Assembly (NCBI RefSeq): GCF_040054535.1
Contig: NC_090784.1
Location: forward strand, 9,425,501-9,489,500
Source of the DNA: Antennarius striatus
Taxonomy: Eukaryota; Chordata; Actinopteri; Lophiiformes; Antennariidae
Reading direction: 5' to 3'
Length of the DNA: 64,000 bases
The position numbers and the translations under genes are program-made. The notes below the pieces were generated by a model. That model saw only the letters and a program-made list of their open reading frames with translations, had not been told where the DNA came from and ran no database searches. This document shows positions 11,801-32,000 of the stretch, in pieces (the stretch's first letter is position 1; each line of letters opens with the position of its first letter).

Positions 11801-12430
11801 CAGTTGTTGTTGAAGTCAAATTGTATTTGGCGAAGCTCCACTTCAGTCTGTATATGTGCTGCCTACATATATGTGTGTTTGTGTGTGTTGTGTTGTGTGT
11901 GTGTGGGTGAGTACGTGTGTTCACATCCAGTGTGTCCTCAGAATCATACTGAATATATGCACGTGCAGACACTCACGTATGCGGACACACACATAGGAAA
12001 TATGCCATGTATTATAATTGTCAGTGTCTGTTCATCCATTATTCCACCAAATATTTTCGCAACGGTTGCAGATAGAAAGATGAAACAAAAAGCCCATTAC
12101 TCAGGCGGCAAAGTGGATGAAAATTAGATGATGACCTTGACCTTGAGAAAGCTAGGTCAAGGTCAAATTTAAACTTTTTTACACTCAGGAACTGGATAAG
12201 ATAGAAAGACAATGGAGAAGGCCAGTGTCAGTAAGACCAGTAGTAGACCAGACAGTAGGTCAGAGAACTAGCTTAGATCTTTGACCTATGCAAGTAGGTC
12301 AGGGTGAAATTTTGAATTCATGGGTGTCATGGGATGTTGCAGTCTGTGACTGCCTTGGTCTAGTTTACAGTTGAAGTAAACTTGTATTTGGCTAACTAGA
12401 GAGCTCTGCTTCGGCCCTTGTGTGTGTGTG
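11801..12430. repeat. unclassified repeat unit bounded by imperfect direct repeats
   Basis: A stretch starting ttgaagtcaaattgtatttgg (about 11810-11830) recurs at about 12370-12391 as ttgaagtaaacttgtatttgg in the same orientation, and the similarity goes on into gctccacttcag versus gctctgcttcgg. A TG-rich patch follows each copy. Between them are repeated gaccttgacc and aggtcaagg phrases around 12130-12170. This looks like an interspersed element, but I cannot assign a class. Confidence 0.45.
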
Positions 12431-12686
12431 TGCGTACACCACTTTTTTTCTTATTCACTGTTACTTATGAGTATGGTGAAGTCAAGATGAGGAAGATGAG
12501 TTTTGGAGATGTGTGTGTGGAGCGGTGCTGATTGGTGTGGGTTGTGGCAGAAAGGAGAACTAGTTGAATGTTGTGTGTGGTTCAAAATATGAACTTGCCA
12601 ATGCCATGCAGAATGTTAAGAGTATTTAAACATCGGTCAGAGATTGTTTGTGCCTCGAGGAGCACCTGGTGCATTAAACAGAATCA

Positions 12687-12900
12687 GGATTAGCATACTT
12701 TATTGAACTCCGAGGGAGGAATCGCTTTTCGTTATAGTTTCACTGCTCCAGAAATAGACAAAATCACAGTAAAAAGAATTTAAGAATGAAGAGCTAAAAT
12801 AGAAATTGTAAGAGAAAATATTGTATATACAGGTATGTACAGTTTTCGTGTCCTAACTTCCACTCATCCTCACCGAGACATGGGGTTAGCAGCTGGATCC
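12687..12900 (-). mobile_element. LINE 3'-end fragment
   Basis: The phrase tactttattgaactccgagg at about 12699 is, on the minus strand, the AATAAAGTA-type end common to fish LINEs. Sequence up to about 12900, possibly 13,300, is likely more of its 3' untranslated region. No coding motif was found, so family and right border are uncertain. Confidence 0.45.
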
Positions 12901-13619
12901 CAGCAGCCAACAGTTCAATGTAAGTAGTTCACAAGAATAGCAAGACCACATTTCCTCTTACCACTCCTGGTACTATTCCTGTCGGCACCAACAGTCTGGA
13001 AACCCTCAATGGAAACTTAGTTATCCGGCATGTCCCTGTGTAACCAATAACACAATACTCTCTGACTCCGGGCAAGTCCCGTTACCTTCTCCATCTAGTG
13101 GCCAGAGATCTGTCGGTGTTCGTGATGGGTGACAGCCTTTATTATCTCCTGACCATACTCATCCAGTATCTCTTCTGCTGATTTCTTTTCCTGTTTTCAA
13201 ATATGGTGTGTTTTTCTCCACAATTTGACTGGGATGTCCGGTGGTCTCGAAAAAGTGCCAGTTGGCTTCAGTTCGATCAGCTGATCTTGTATTTACACAA
13301 CGTGGCCGGAGTTGTTGAAGTCGGCTAACAGTGAAAATACCTCTATAGAAAAATTATTTTTGTTTTCTTAAATAACTTAGAGAATTAAGTAGCAACAAAG
13401 TTAAGAGTGAAAGTGATTTGAGTCGCAGCATGTACAGTGGCAGATAAAATTCAGGACCACAGATCAGTTTAGGGCAATACATTTCAGATAGTGTAGTTGG
13501 ACGTCTGGCAGCTGTGTGAAACAAAAACAGTACAATATGGGACCTTTAAACATTATATACTTATTTTAAGCAATAGTGAGTTGTCAGAATAACATGCACA
13601 ATGCCCAAACACAAAATGA

Positions 13620-15581
13620 AGTTTTAAAATATTTATTAAAAAAATAGAAAAACTTGCATAAAAAAACAAGCTATACAACTGTCATTGAAACAACCCATCC
13701 ATATAATTGCACACAAGCTGTGGATTTGGTCTGTGGCAATATTATGTGACAATCCATCCATTATCCTCAAGATGGATTGTAATAGTTCCACTGACAAGAG
13801 GATTAGGCCAACTGTACTGCTGTCACCTATCAGTACAGTATACTGGGCGGTTCAGACTTCCCATACATTAAGTCAGAGTGTCTTGGCTTTGTTAGTGGCT
13901 TCATGAAAATGCCTGTGATGCTGAACCTGTGACATCACAAACCCAAGTCCTAACAGGCTGTTCTATAAATCATGTAACTTGACATGTTTGCCTTTGAAAT
14001 ACTGACATGAGATATGTGAGAAAATCTCTTAGGCAATTGGTTTCTACAGAGCACCTTTGACTTACAAAAAAAACCCCTAAAAATAGATGTGAAATTCTAA
14101 AAAACCATCAACTACAGTAGACGTTCACTCTCAGAGCATACATTTACAAGCTGAATGAAAAAATAAAAGCCAAGTAGACCTGGCAGTGCTTCTAACCGAA
14201 GTGTCATAAGGAGAGCTGGCTACAAACAGGACAAAGAGGAGATTTGGTCATTTAAGAAGGCAGCTAACCTGTTGCTTTAACAGAAATCAGATAAGAAACA
14301 AAAGGCAAAACACAGGAAGTTTGCTGGTAATAAGTAGCACCAATCATTTGAAATGACAAGGAAGAAAACTGACAAAGTTACACATTTCTGATTACAAGAG
14401 GAAATACACCCAAATCAACCACTGAATAGTGTGTGTTTAAAATGACGACTATAGGAGGAAAACATTTGGACGAGCAGTTGCCAAATTTTCAAGTAATCAT
14501 AATGCAATGGTAAATCAAACATGAGTTAAATGTTGGATTCATGGCATTTTTGGCACATTTCTCATGTTTTAATACCACAGCGCCCCCTGCTGCTGAAAAG
14601 CAAACAAACATTTCCTCCAAGGCCTTTACATCCAACTATTGCACAGATCAATGCAGTTAAATAAAATTGCAAACTTGGATGTGGGGAGAATCCCTAAAAT
14701 TAAAATGTGAAATAAATTAAATAAAAGCAAGTCATTATTGCACACAATGGCAACAAACATAAGTGGGTAATACTGACAATAAACAAAACATTAAGTGCCA
14801 ATGTGACAGAAAAATCCCACTGTGACAAAAACGGAACAAAAAAATTACTTAGACAAACATTTAGTACATTCAAAAGAGTCATCACAGTTTAAGCACTTGA
14901 GACAAGGTCCTTTTTGTGCCATCACACCAAAACATCAAGTCAGCTTTGTGCTGCATAGGTAGAAAGGTAGTGTTTTGCTTCAGTCCAGAGTACAATTTGT
15001 AGAAAGCTGTAAAAAAGCTCTAAATAAAGAGCGCAGCCACAAGACCAAATGAGCCTAATGTCTCATCGCAAGCGGCTCAACAAGAGTCAGGAGTGGGAGA
15101 TAGACCAGGTTTGATATTCTGGTTAAGTACTATGGCACATGATGTGGCTTTTTAAGATGTTCAAGTTCCATGGAAACTATATACAACTGAACTCCATCCA
15201 ACCAGCAAAGTTTTTGCAGCTGGAGAGAAGTGACAGCGATGACAAATTCCTGTCAGGAAACTAGTGAAGAAAATCTGTGCTGGTGTGCATCCAAATAAGA
15301 AGGGTTTCTGACCATCATCAGTCCAATGTAATAAAAGGACCACAGATAAGACTGGAAGTCCTTTCAGTCTTTATTCACCTGTAAGTCCCTTCAGGCATCA
15401 CTTAGTGGTTGCACATTGCTAACACAGATCATTTCCTACCTCAGGAGAGCTTCGACTGACTTGTGAATTGCAATACGAAGAGTTTTTAGAGTCTCCGACA
15501 AAAAAAACTCCATAACACTCATGATGGCCCAAGTGAGCCCTTCAAAATCTAATGACAGTCCACTGACCCAGCTCCGGACTT
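13620..15581 (-). other. tent4a: probable tent4a 3' untranslated region
   Basis: Downstream of the tent4a stop on the minus strand there are about 2 kb of AT-rich, non-coding DNA without repeats, as expected for a long vertebrate 3' UTR. Two AATAAA hexamers are possible cleavage signals: one read backwards from 15,375, about 210 nt after the stop, and one from 13,637, about 1.95 kb after it. The extent is inferred. Confidence 0.5.
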
Positions 15582-22400
<6,819 letters not shown>

Positions 22401-22744
22401 TAACCCTTTTTCTTTTCGATTTTGTTGTTGATGTTGTACATGTGATGAAGGTGAGAAGTCTGTTGTAATAACATGTGCGAAAAGAAAATAAACTATAAAT
22501 ATTTATTTAAAAAATCCACTGGAGGTCAATCCTCCAATTTTCTCCACCTCCTCCTCCTCCGCTCGTTTTATACCATTAGGGGGCGCTACAACGGCTCCTC
22601 TTTTTCTATATCAACCTATCTTCAGCACAGGACAGGTAAATATCAGAAGATTAAATTGATTTGTGCAAATATTAATTTGTACAAATTATTGTTGAAAATT
22701 ACGAACGTACTTATTTCCACATACGGTATTATACTTTTTGTTTT

Positions 22745-23090
22745 TAGATTAGATTAGATTAGATTAGATTAGATAGAGTTTTATTCGTCCCACAGCGGGG
22801 AAATTCGCGTTATTGCGGCAACGGAGAGGGGGTTCACACATACATACATAATAACATGATATACACATGAAGTTATGATATACATGTTAACAATTTACAA
22901 TCACTAATTCATATTTCATAACTACAAACTAGTCTGGTCAACCGGATTGTGCGCATGTCTGTCTGTGGCCGGCTGGGGGGAGTTCAGTCCGACGGCCGTG
23001 GGCAGGAAAGACCTGCGATAGCGTTCCTTCACGAAATTAGAGTGACGCAACCCATCGCTGAAGGAGCTCTTCAGTGATCCAGAGATCACT
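22745..23090 (-). mobile_element. LINE 3' end with (TAATC)n tail
   Basis: On the minus strand the sequence ends gggacgaataaaactctatc followed by about six TAATC units (22,745-22,774 on plus), the tail style of fish L2/Rex1-type LINEs. Upstream text (gaaggagctcttcagtgatcc near 23,060; gggcaggaaagacctgcgatagcg near 23,001) resembles the end of the coding part and start of the 3' UTR of that group. It is strongly 5'-truncated. Confidence 0.65.
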
Positions 23091-24094
23091 GTGTGTGTGT
23101 GTGTTTCAATTTTATGGTGTTAATTTTTCAGTTGTGTCAAATTTTATTTGGATTTTAAAAAATATATATATATCATTTGCTAATCATTTACAAACAGAAT
23201 CATTGTGAATCATGTTAAGAGGCTGTCTCGTTCTCATATATAACTAGTTATCAAAAGATGATTTAAGAATTGCTGACACAAGCTTGTGAGGTTGTATGCA
23301 CATCTCAGATTTTGGGACTTTATTTCAATTTACAATTTAGAACATCTGAAATCTTTTATATAGGGGTTTAGTCTGCATGTGATTCTATGTTTCAGGTGGG
23401 ATCACATGAAACATGAGGTTTTATTTTGAAACCTCATTTTGATCAGCGCCTACATCCCAAACTTAAATAGTGTTTGTACTGTGAGCAAACAGGTATGAAC
23501 AGGTGTTTAACCAAAGGCAAATTTCTTTATCCCAAAGGAAAAACTTTTATATTTTGCATTAATTAAAAAGAAGTTATAAATGAATGAAGAAGTTTCAATT
23601 TGTACAAATTTTAATCTGGACAATAAACTCTTTAAACTGCATAAAATAATAAAAAAAAAATTGTGGCAATCTTAATTTTCGATAAAACAAACTACAAACT
23701 GTCACATCATATTGAAAGAAAACATCCTCATTGGTGCCACAACTAAACCGGAAACACACATGTACATATTTTACAATGTTATCATTGTGACCTGAGTATG
23801 GCAAAAGACAGGAAATCATGCCAGGACATTCATTACGGGAGGACAATTAAAAGTAATACATCTGACACTAAGAAAGGCTGACACATTTCAACAAAGTTTG
23901 AAATGCTAATTGTAAAGTGAAAGTGCACATGAAAACACAAAAACAAACAAACGAGTCAAAATGACAAACAACTCCTATTATGACCAGTTACGAAGATAAA
24001 ATAAACTGAGTTGCATAGTGGGATTTTCATTCATACTGTATTTACAATATGTACAATCTGGTATACATGTCCATGAGAATGTGTACAGTGTACA

Positions 24095-24162
<68 letters not shown>

Positions 24163-24165
24163 CTC
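23091..24165 (-). other. ice1: probable ice1 3' untranslated region
   Basis: AT-rich and non-coding, following the ice1 stop on the minus strand. It opens with the (GT)n tract at 24,160-24,098. AATAAA hexamers on the minus strand at about 23,425 and 23,324 are candidate cleavage signals. No other gene is visible. Confidence 0.45.
24098..24160. repeat. (CA)n microsatellite, first element of the ice1 3' UTR
   Basis: About 31 uninterrupted CA units on plus, (GT)n in the ice1 transcript, starting only five bases after the ice1 TGA stop. Confidence 0.97.
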
Positions 24166-26079
24166 TCAGCAGTTGACCTGTCTGCAAATAGATGCTAGCT
24201 GATTAATGCAGCTGGTTACAGCAGGAGGGACGTGCACAGATGTTTCCCCCCTCCATCCTGCAAGGGCATCCAAGGCTTGCCTGGGGTTGCAAGGGGAAAG
24301 GTCATATATGGAGAAGATAGCTGCTAACTGGACCTCCCATGGGACACCTAGGAAAGAAAGACATGATCAGATCATCAGATTAGTATCATTTTATTAGATT
24401 AATATCACAGTTTTGACAACTTTATAGGCTTATATATGTAGATGTGCCACAGTGGAATGAAAATACAAAAACGCACAGCAAACAACTGCATGCCCACACA
24501 TAAAAACTGATAAAATATTAGATATGTTTCAAGAGCTGCCATCAGTGAAAGGCAAATGTAGTATACACTGGCAACATGGTGTACGTCCTCACTACATAAG
24601 GAAAACTATTAGCTCCAGCGACAAAGAATCGTTCTGATTTTAGCAAGGCTGCTTGTGTTTCGTACCTTCCGTTGGTCCATGCCTACCAAATGTGTTGATG
24701 ATACTGGCTACAGTAACCACAGAGGAAACACGCCTCTCTTTGATGCCCAGCTGACCAAGGAGACCTATTTAAAATAACAACAAACAAACAAAGACACAAC
24801 CTCAGTTGTCTTCTGGTCATTAGTAAATCACACATAACTTCAGGCTATAGTTATTTCCCAAGTATGTTATGTAAATATAACTGACCTATGAGACGGAGCA
24901 CAGTGGCAACCGTCACATTAGAGATGAGTTCTTTTTGATCTTTGGCCTGTGTCATCCACAAGTTCATTAAAGGCCACAGCTCCTTGCTGTCATAACAAAG
25001 AAGATCACAGTTTTAAAAAAATCGTTCATCTCTTTTACTGACTTTTAAATAGGTTGTTTCAGAGGTAAATTATACAATTAAGTACTGGCAGCAAGTCTGA
25101 AAATAAAGGAACATACCTCAATAGATTTTCATAGGTCCACTCCCACTTCTTGTGTGCACACAGGATGTGCAGTGTGAGGATGTATTCCCAAGCCTTACTC
25201 CCCAGGTCGTCCCCATGCCTGCTGTGCTTTGTAAAAGACAGGCAGGAACCTGATTTCACATCAGACAGTGTTGAAGAGATCAGCTGTTCAATGTTACAGG
25301 GAGGACTCTGCAGTGACACAGGGAGATAAACAGATGGTGTCATAGAAAAGGACGGGACTCTTAACTAAGGTCACAAACATTATCAATCAAGGAGAATATA
25401 TGACACCAAAATGCAAAAAAACAAACAAAAACAAAACAAAACTTTCTCTAAATTGAAAATGCCAATGATTTCCTAAGTCACCTCATTTGACAGTCAAACT
25501 TGGGTTTAACAAAATAAAATCATGGACATGATAACGATAACTGCAACCCTGTAGACAAGACCATTATGGTCGTTTTATCTCCAAGAAAACAAACGGATAG
25601 ATGACAACTGCCAATAAAACTCGAGTCTTAATAATACTTCACCTTCTCCCACCCAAGAAATGCCGTAAGACAGCTGAGAAGGTTTTCTTGTGCTTTCAGT
25701 TTGGTGACAGCATGTATTGCCTGACAGAGAGAACTACTACGTGATAGAACATTGGGCCATGTGGTCACCATGAATAAAATCAGCTTAGCAGCATCTGGGA
25801 AGTCTGAGGGGACAAGAAATAAAACATTTTAATAAACTTGAACTTCAGTTAATGTCTGTGTTAGAGTAACAAAGGGAATCATTATCCTTTGGACAAACAT
25901 GATGCAGACCGCTCACCTTCTGTGAGAATGCTGTAAGCCAGGAGGAGAGCCTTCTCCCAGTCTCTCTTCTGTCTACAGATCCCTGTGTAGACTCTGCAGA
26001 GGGCCTGTACGTAGTTATTGCTCAGCTCTCTTTTCTCAGCTTTTAATTTGTTCAGGATAGCAAGAATCAGATCATCTGC
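24166..26079 (-). CDS. ice1: ice1 exons 15-20: conserved C-terminal helical domain
   Basis: Residues 1183-1480. The order matches vertebrate ICE1: [117 protein letters not shown], and a short tail RQVNC before TGA at 24,168-24,166. The domain is all-helical by composition. Its precise partner cannot be read from sequence. Confidence 0.94.
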
Positions 26080-29000
26080 CTTAAAATGAGGAGAAAAGTA
26101 AGAAACTATTCAATTTTATGTGTGCCCATACTTCTGAAAACACACTTGTTTCTCTAGCTGTAGGCAGGGACGTTACACATCTGACACATCTCCTTTCTCG
26201 TATTGCAAAAAAACAGGTTGCTAAAACAAGTCAGTGAATGATGTTTTGTTTTTTCTTATAAAAGGCTAATTAACCACCCAATACTCACCAGGCGGCTTTG
26301 GCAGATGTCAGCGATAACCTCCTTCTCCTCATTTCTCAAGACAGGCTTTTTGGGCAGGTTACCAACGTACACACGACTCTGAAGCACAGGTAACAGGTCA
26401 AAACACTGGTTTTCTATTTTGTTTAAAGCCATCACTATAGATTCTGCAGGTTCTCCGATTGCAGTGGGTGGGCTGGCTGGCTCGTTCATGAGGTGTTTGG
26501 GCTTCAGAGATCGTGGCGCTGTCATGTCTTCTCCGAGGTCTGAGGAGGAAGCAGGCACCTGGTTGTGACTGACAAAAGAGCAGTTATCCAGCCGGAGACA
26601 TTTGCTGTTCTTGGACTCAGGCAAACTGATGGGTGGTCTTTTCTCTCCTTTCACCTCAGTCTTGGTAAAGGCTGTTGAAGTGGAGTTAATTGCTTTGAAG
26701 CCAGAGATCTGAATGGTGGATTTTTCAGGCAGTGTTTCATTCTCTGATTTTTTGCTGAAACTAACATTCCCTTTGAGAATGCTCAGTGTTCGGGCATGTG
26801 CTGAGAGTCCTGGGTACATGGTGTCAAGCATCCTCATGGAGTTTTCCTGTGAGGGGCTAGAGGATAGCAATGGGGAGGAAATCATTCCAGATGAAGGAAA
26901 GCGACCGGGGACAGGTACAGCGTGTTTAGGAGTGGCAGAGCCAAACTGAAGTGGTGATGAGGGGACTGGAGTTGGAGGAACTGGACTATCAAGTGATGAA
27001 GACGTCAGTTGTTTACTACTGGGGATCGAGATGGGAGTAGTGGGTGAAGCCATGGGTGAGGGAAATGAGAGCTTCTCAATAGCCTTGCTGGGGCTGATTG
27101 ATTTGCCCACCTTTGGAGGTGTGTTCAATGGTGTTAGTAGGCATGGAAGAGGTGGGCCCATTTCAGAGAGAACACTACCAATGTCTCCGAGTTGGGTTGT
27201 AGCTGAACCTTCCACTGAGCTTGGCTCCTCTTCGTGGTTAATATGTGGTCTAAGCTTGTCATTTCCATACACCTGTGTTTTTTGTTCATTTGTGGTAGCA
27301 CAATCCTGCTTTGATGAGTTCATAAGGACAACAGTGTCTAATTTGCATTTGTTCAACTGGCCCATAGCCTTTTTACTGGTAGATTCTTCATCCAAATTTG
27401 GCAAAGGCACTGGAGATTTATTTGTTAAAAGTAGTTCAATATTAGCACCAACACTGAGTTTTGAAGGATTTGAGTCAGTTTCCAAAGTCTTTGATTTTGC
27501 AGTAGGAAAAAGACTAGAAGGTCTCAGACTCCCACAGTGAACCTGTCTACTTCCAGAGTCCTGGAGAGTTTTTGTCCGAGAGTCAGACGGTAATGCTCCA
27601 TGGTCACCATTCAAGTTCTCTGTGCCAACATCAATTTTTGAAGGAATTTTAACATTTGCTTGTTCAGATTTCAGGTCATTATGGGACCCTACAACTTCCA
27701 TCTTAAACAACGGAGTTCTAGCAGATTGTCTGTTGTCATCAGTTGAGTCCGAGTGACCCATTCTCAGATCACCTGCTCCAGTCTCTTGCTTTTCATTCAC
27801 ATCTTGCTCACTAAGAGGCTTTGTGGATTCATCCTTTTTAATCCTCTCTTCGGTACTCCCATTAGAGACATTACCGATGTTGCTGCTACTGCTTGACAAG
27901 CAAGGAATATCTTTTCGCAGCACTATGTCCTCAATAACACATTCTTTCTTCTCAGGAGACTTCAACACTGTGACATTCAGACTCTCCTTTCTGAAACCAC
28001 AAGAGTCCTGAGGGGTTTTTATCACTTTTGAACATTTTTCTGTTTTTGTAATTTCTGATTCTTTCAGATACTCAGTTGTTGAGGAAGTAATTCGCTGAAC
28101 ATTTCCACATTTCTCAGGAATTACAGACATATTATTTTTTGAAAGTTCTCTATCATCAGAAGTGTCTTTTTTGGTATCATCTACATCCATATTTGTAAAA
28201 GTCCCTGATTGATCGCCCTTTGATTTGCCTAAACCATTTTCAACACACATCGATGGCATGACACCAACCACCTGTACTGTGTCTGATATGGAAGACAATG
28301 AAGATGCTGATACTAACTGCAAAGTTGTTGGCTCCTGCTTAGTCTTTAAGTCTTTCTCATGATGCATTTCTTCATCTGTACCAATTTTATCGATAATTTC
28401 TGTAATGTCCCCCAACTCATTTTGTCCCAAGTCCATCAATTGATTTCCACAGGAAACTTGTTCCACTTTCTTTGTTCTCATGTCCATAAAACACTCATTC
28501 TCCTCTGTTGGGACAACAAACGATTTTGGACCAAGACTTGTTCTTGATATTGTACTGAGTAAGGACTCCCCTTGGTGAAGAGGGACCAAGTTTTTGGAGG
28601 GGCTTTCTTTTTCTCCAATATCCTTGTCCATGGATGGCATGTCTGTTTCCTAACAGAAAAAATGAGGGAAAAAATGGGTGTAATAAGAACATTTGACCTA
28701 GAAGAAAAAAAATGTTTTGTCTCAAGTCATAATAACTTTATTCACAAATGCACATTATCCACACAATGCTTTGTTCTGTTATGCATGTAAATCAAAATTA
28801 CCAAGACTCTCTTGAAATTGGTAGTTGATCAAAATTTTAAAAAGAATAAAAAATTTAAATTGTTGAATTCTCACCAAATCTGGCAGCGGTGAAATGCAGG
28901 GAAGCAGTGGTTTGAATAAAGCCATTATCTCCGCAACAGATACTTCATGGCTGCCTGAGACCATAGACGAGTCTTCTGTTTTATGTTCTTTGGACAACTG

Positions 29001-32000
29001 CTTGCTCTTTTTTGGACTGTTCGTTTTCTTTTTGGCACTTCGTGGCTGCGGATAAGCTTGATTTTTGAAGGTTGTCGGATCAAGGGACAGTTCTGCCTGT
29101 GCATAAGTGGCTTTTGTCTGCGTGGCATTACAGTTGAATCCCCCAATATTTGGACAAGCAGATAGGGATGTGTAACTCAGTCTGTTTTTTTCTGGAGCAG
29201 ATGGTAGGACTTGCTTGGAACAGATCTCTGACAAGATTTTAAAAAAGAAAAATATAAATAAAAACAACATGCATTTAAAAGAATAATATATTGAAAAAAT
29301 TAGAAAGACATTGGTTTTACTCAAGTTACTTCGATATAAGATATACATCAGCAAAAATACACCAAAAAATGCCTTTATGCCTCACCAGGGAAGTGTAATG
29401 GGTTTGTGGAGCACTGCTGCTGAGGTTCTACACATGCCCATAAATTCTCAAGCAACATCCGGACTTTTTCTGGAAAACATAAATATAACCACCTGGTACT
29501 ACAGTAAAAAATACAACAACTTGCTTATAGAGTTATTGCATGTGATTAGCTTCTCAATAAAGCAATCAATAAATAATTAAACATATAAGAGATACTGCAC
29601 ACCTTTGTCAACTTTAGGCTCCTCTGGTGCGTTTGCTTGGGCTGATGTGCTTCTATATTCTGTTGAGAAATAATTCAGATATTGCTTCAATTTTAATTCT
29701 TCCAGAAACGTAATTTAATCATAGCATTTAAACCCTGTCTTTATATTTGCATCCGTCCTTTGTTCACCTTTAGTCCTTTCTCTTTCCAAAGTCAATACTC
29801 TTGCCTGCAAAAAGAAATCATACGAAGAAAAGGTCAATTCAATAGCACAAAACACAAACTTATTTACACTGGTTTCCTGTTATAAAGTTAATACTCCACC
29901 TGGAGGTCATCAATATTTCCTTGTAATAGGATTTTACACTTTGTCAGATGGGATATGTGACGATCCCTTGCACAAAGCGAGTCTGAAATAAATCAACAAA
30001 CAAGCAATGTCTTATACGTAAACAATGATTCCACACGTCCTTAGGAACTTTAAAAAAATCTTGGTATTGTTGGAACACCAACCTTCAAGCAGTCTAACTT
30101 TATTTTCTAGTGCGTCCTTCCTGTAGATGAGACAACAGAATGTTAGTTTTTAGCAAGAATTAATTTAAGTGATTTAAAAATTAACCATAATAAAACCATT
30201 ATAAAACCATAATGAAGAAACCATAATGAAATGAGTGCCAGAGAGATGATACAGAGTGATGGAAAACTAGCACTGCATAATTAAGATAATCTGTCAGTCC
30301 CAACAATCTGAGGAGGCCAGGGGCTGGACCATATACTCAATATGTATCATATCTTTTGGAGTTCAAGGCTGTTATGTCAGTACATTTACGTGGGTTCATC
30401 ACAGGAAATCAGATATGCTGGAGCGGCTGACAGTGCAAATAAGTGACAGTTTAAGCATTTTGCCTTTAAGAATAAAGTTAGCTAGTTTCCATTGACAGAA
30501 TCCAACTGACCTCTTGTTCTTGAGGAGGTGTAAACAACCTGTGCTGGTCACCTCTTCCTATCAACTTTTTCATCCACATTTGTATATTCTATTTTTTGTT
30601 TTTACATTGAAAAAGATACTAAATGTTTCTTTTTGCAAGATTACACGGGTGCTTCTCCGGAGAACATATGTAATGTGGTACTGAAGTAGTGCATTTACTG
30701 AGAATCTCATATGTACAAGTTTACATGTTTTTAGAGAGAAGACGAGAAATGAAGATTCTGTTCTTGTTTGTGTAATGAAACATGATTTCAAAATTATACC
30801 ATAATTAAATTTCAAGTACTGTACTCACATTTCTGACACCTTGAAGTTCTCCTCAATAAGTTTTTCAACTTGATCTGCTTGTGCTTGAGATTTATTCAAA
30901 GATGCCTGTAGGTGAAAATTAAATAATTATGAAGAGACATGAACATAATTTGACCAGATATTTTTAAAGCTCCTGAGAGAAATTGCCTATTCATTGCCAG
31001 AAATTACATTACAGCAAATTATGATTTACCTGAAGTAGATTTGAACAGGATCTTTCCTGCTTACCTGTGTTTTCAGCAAATCATTTTCTACCAAAGCCTT
31101 TTCCCTTGTCAACCGACTATTTTCCAGTGACTGTATTTGCATTAGCTCTATGAGTTTGAAAGAAATTTAAGCAAAATGTTAAAAAATGTCTTGAACATTT
31201 CTTTTTAACAATTATTGAACTCCTCACTTCTCCACTACAGAATAAAAATGCAAAGTACCTTTTGTCTCTTTTAGCTGATCTTCAAGTTGATTTTTCCTTA
31301 TGGATACAAAAAGTACAGTTTACCATTTTATTGGAAACAAATCACCACAATATCACTACAGACAGTATCATAATGTTATTTATCACTTACTCTGCCATTA
31401 TAATGCAGTTTTCTTGTTTAAATTTTTCCATTGCTTCAATCATCTGACCATAGGATTTCAGAGCCTCCTATGAAAAATATTAAATGGGGAAATAATTCAG
31501 AAGTTGAGATATGGACAAACACATTAATACATCAGAAAGACAAATCTTGAAGTGAAGTTCCCCAGATAAAGAACACACCTTCTTTTCCTCCAGCTCTCCT
31601 TGTAGAGATTCATAATCCGCTGATTTTTTCTCCAAAGTGACCAATCTGATTTGCATCTCTTCCAGTTGTTGGCGAAGCCTGATTGACTCACTGCATAGAA
31701 TATATAAATGAAAGTGGAGCTAATAGTTATCGTTTATGAAACATAAAACAGTCTGTGAAAACACTACACCGGTTAAAAAGGTTTATGCACAAATAAATTC
31801 TATTCAATTTATCGATGCATGTAGATTGGCATATATATGCTTCATGAAACGTTAATCAAAAAGGCCAGATGGATTTTCCAGGGTTATTCTCTTTACAACT
31901 TTCCGGCATTCACAGATGACATGTCAACAGATTTCTTTTACTGAAAACATAGATCTTAATTTCGACCTGAAGAAACAAAAACAAACAATCTGATGTCTAA

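Noticed and set aside
26713..27540. Plus-strand open frames of up to 169 codons
   Set aside because: They are antisense shadows of the large ice1 exon, without motifs.
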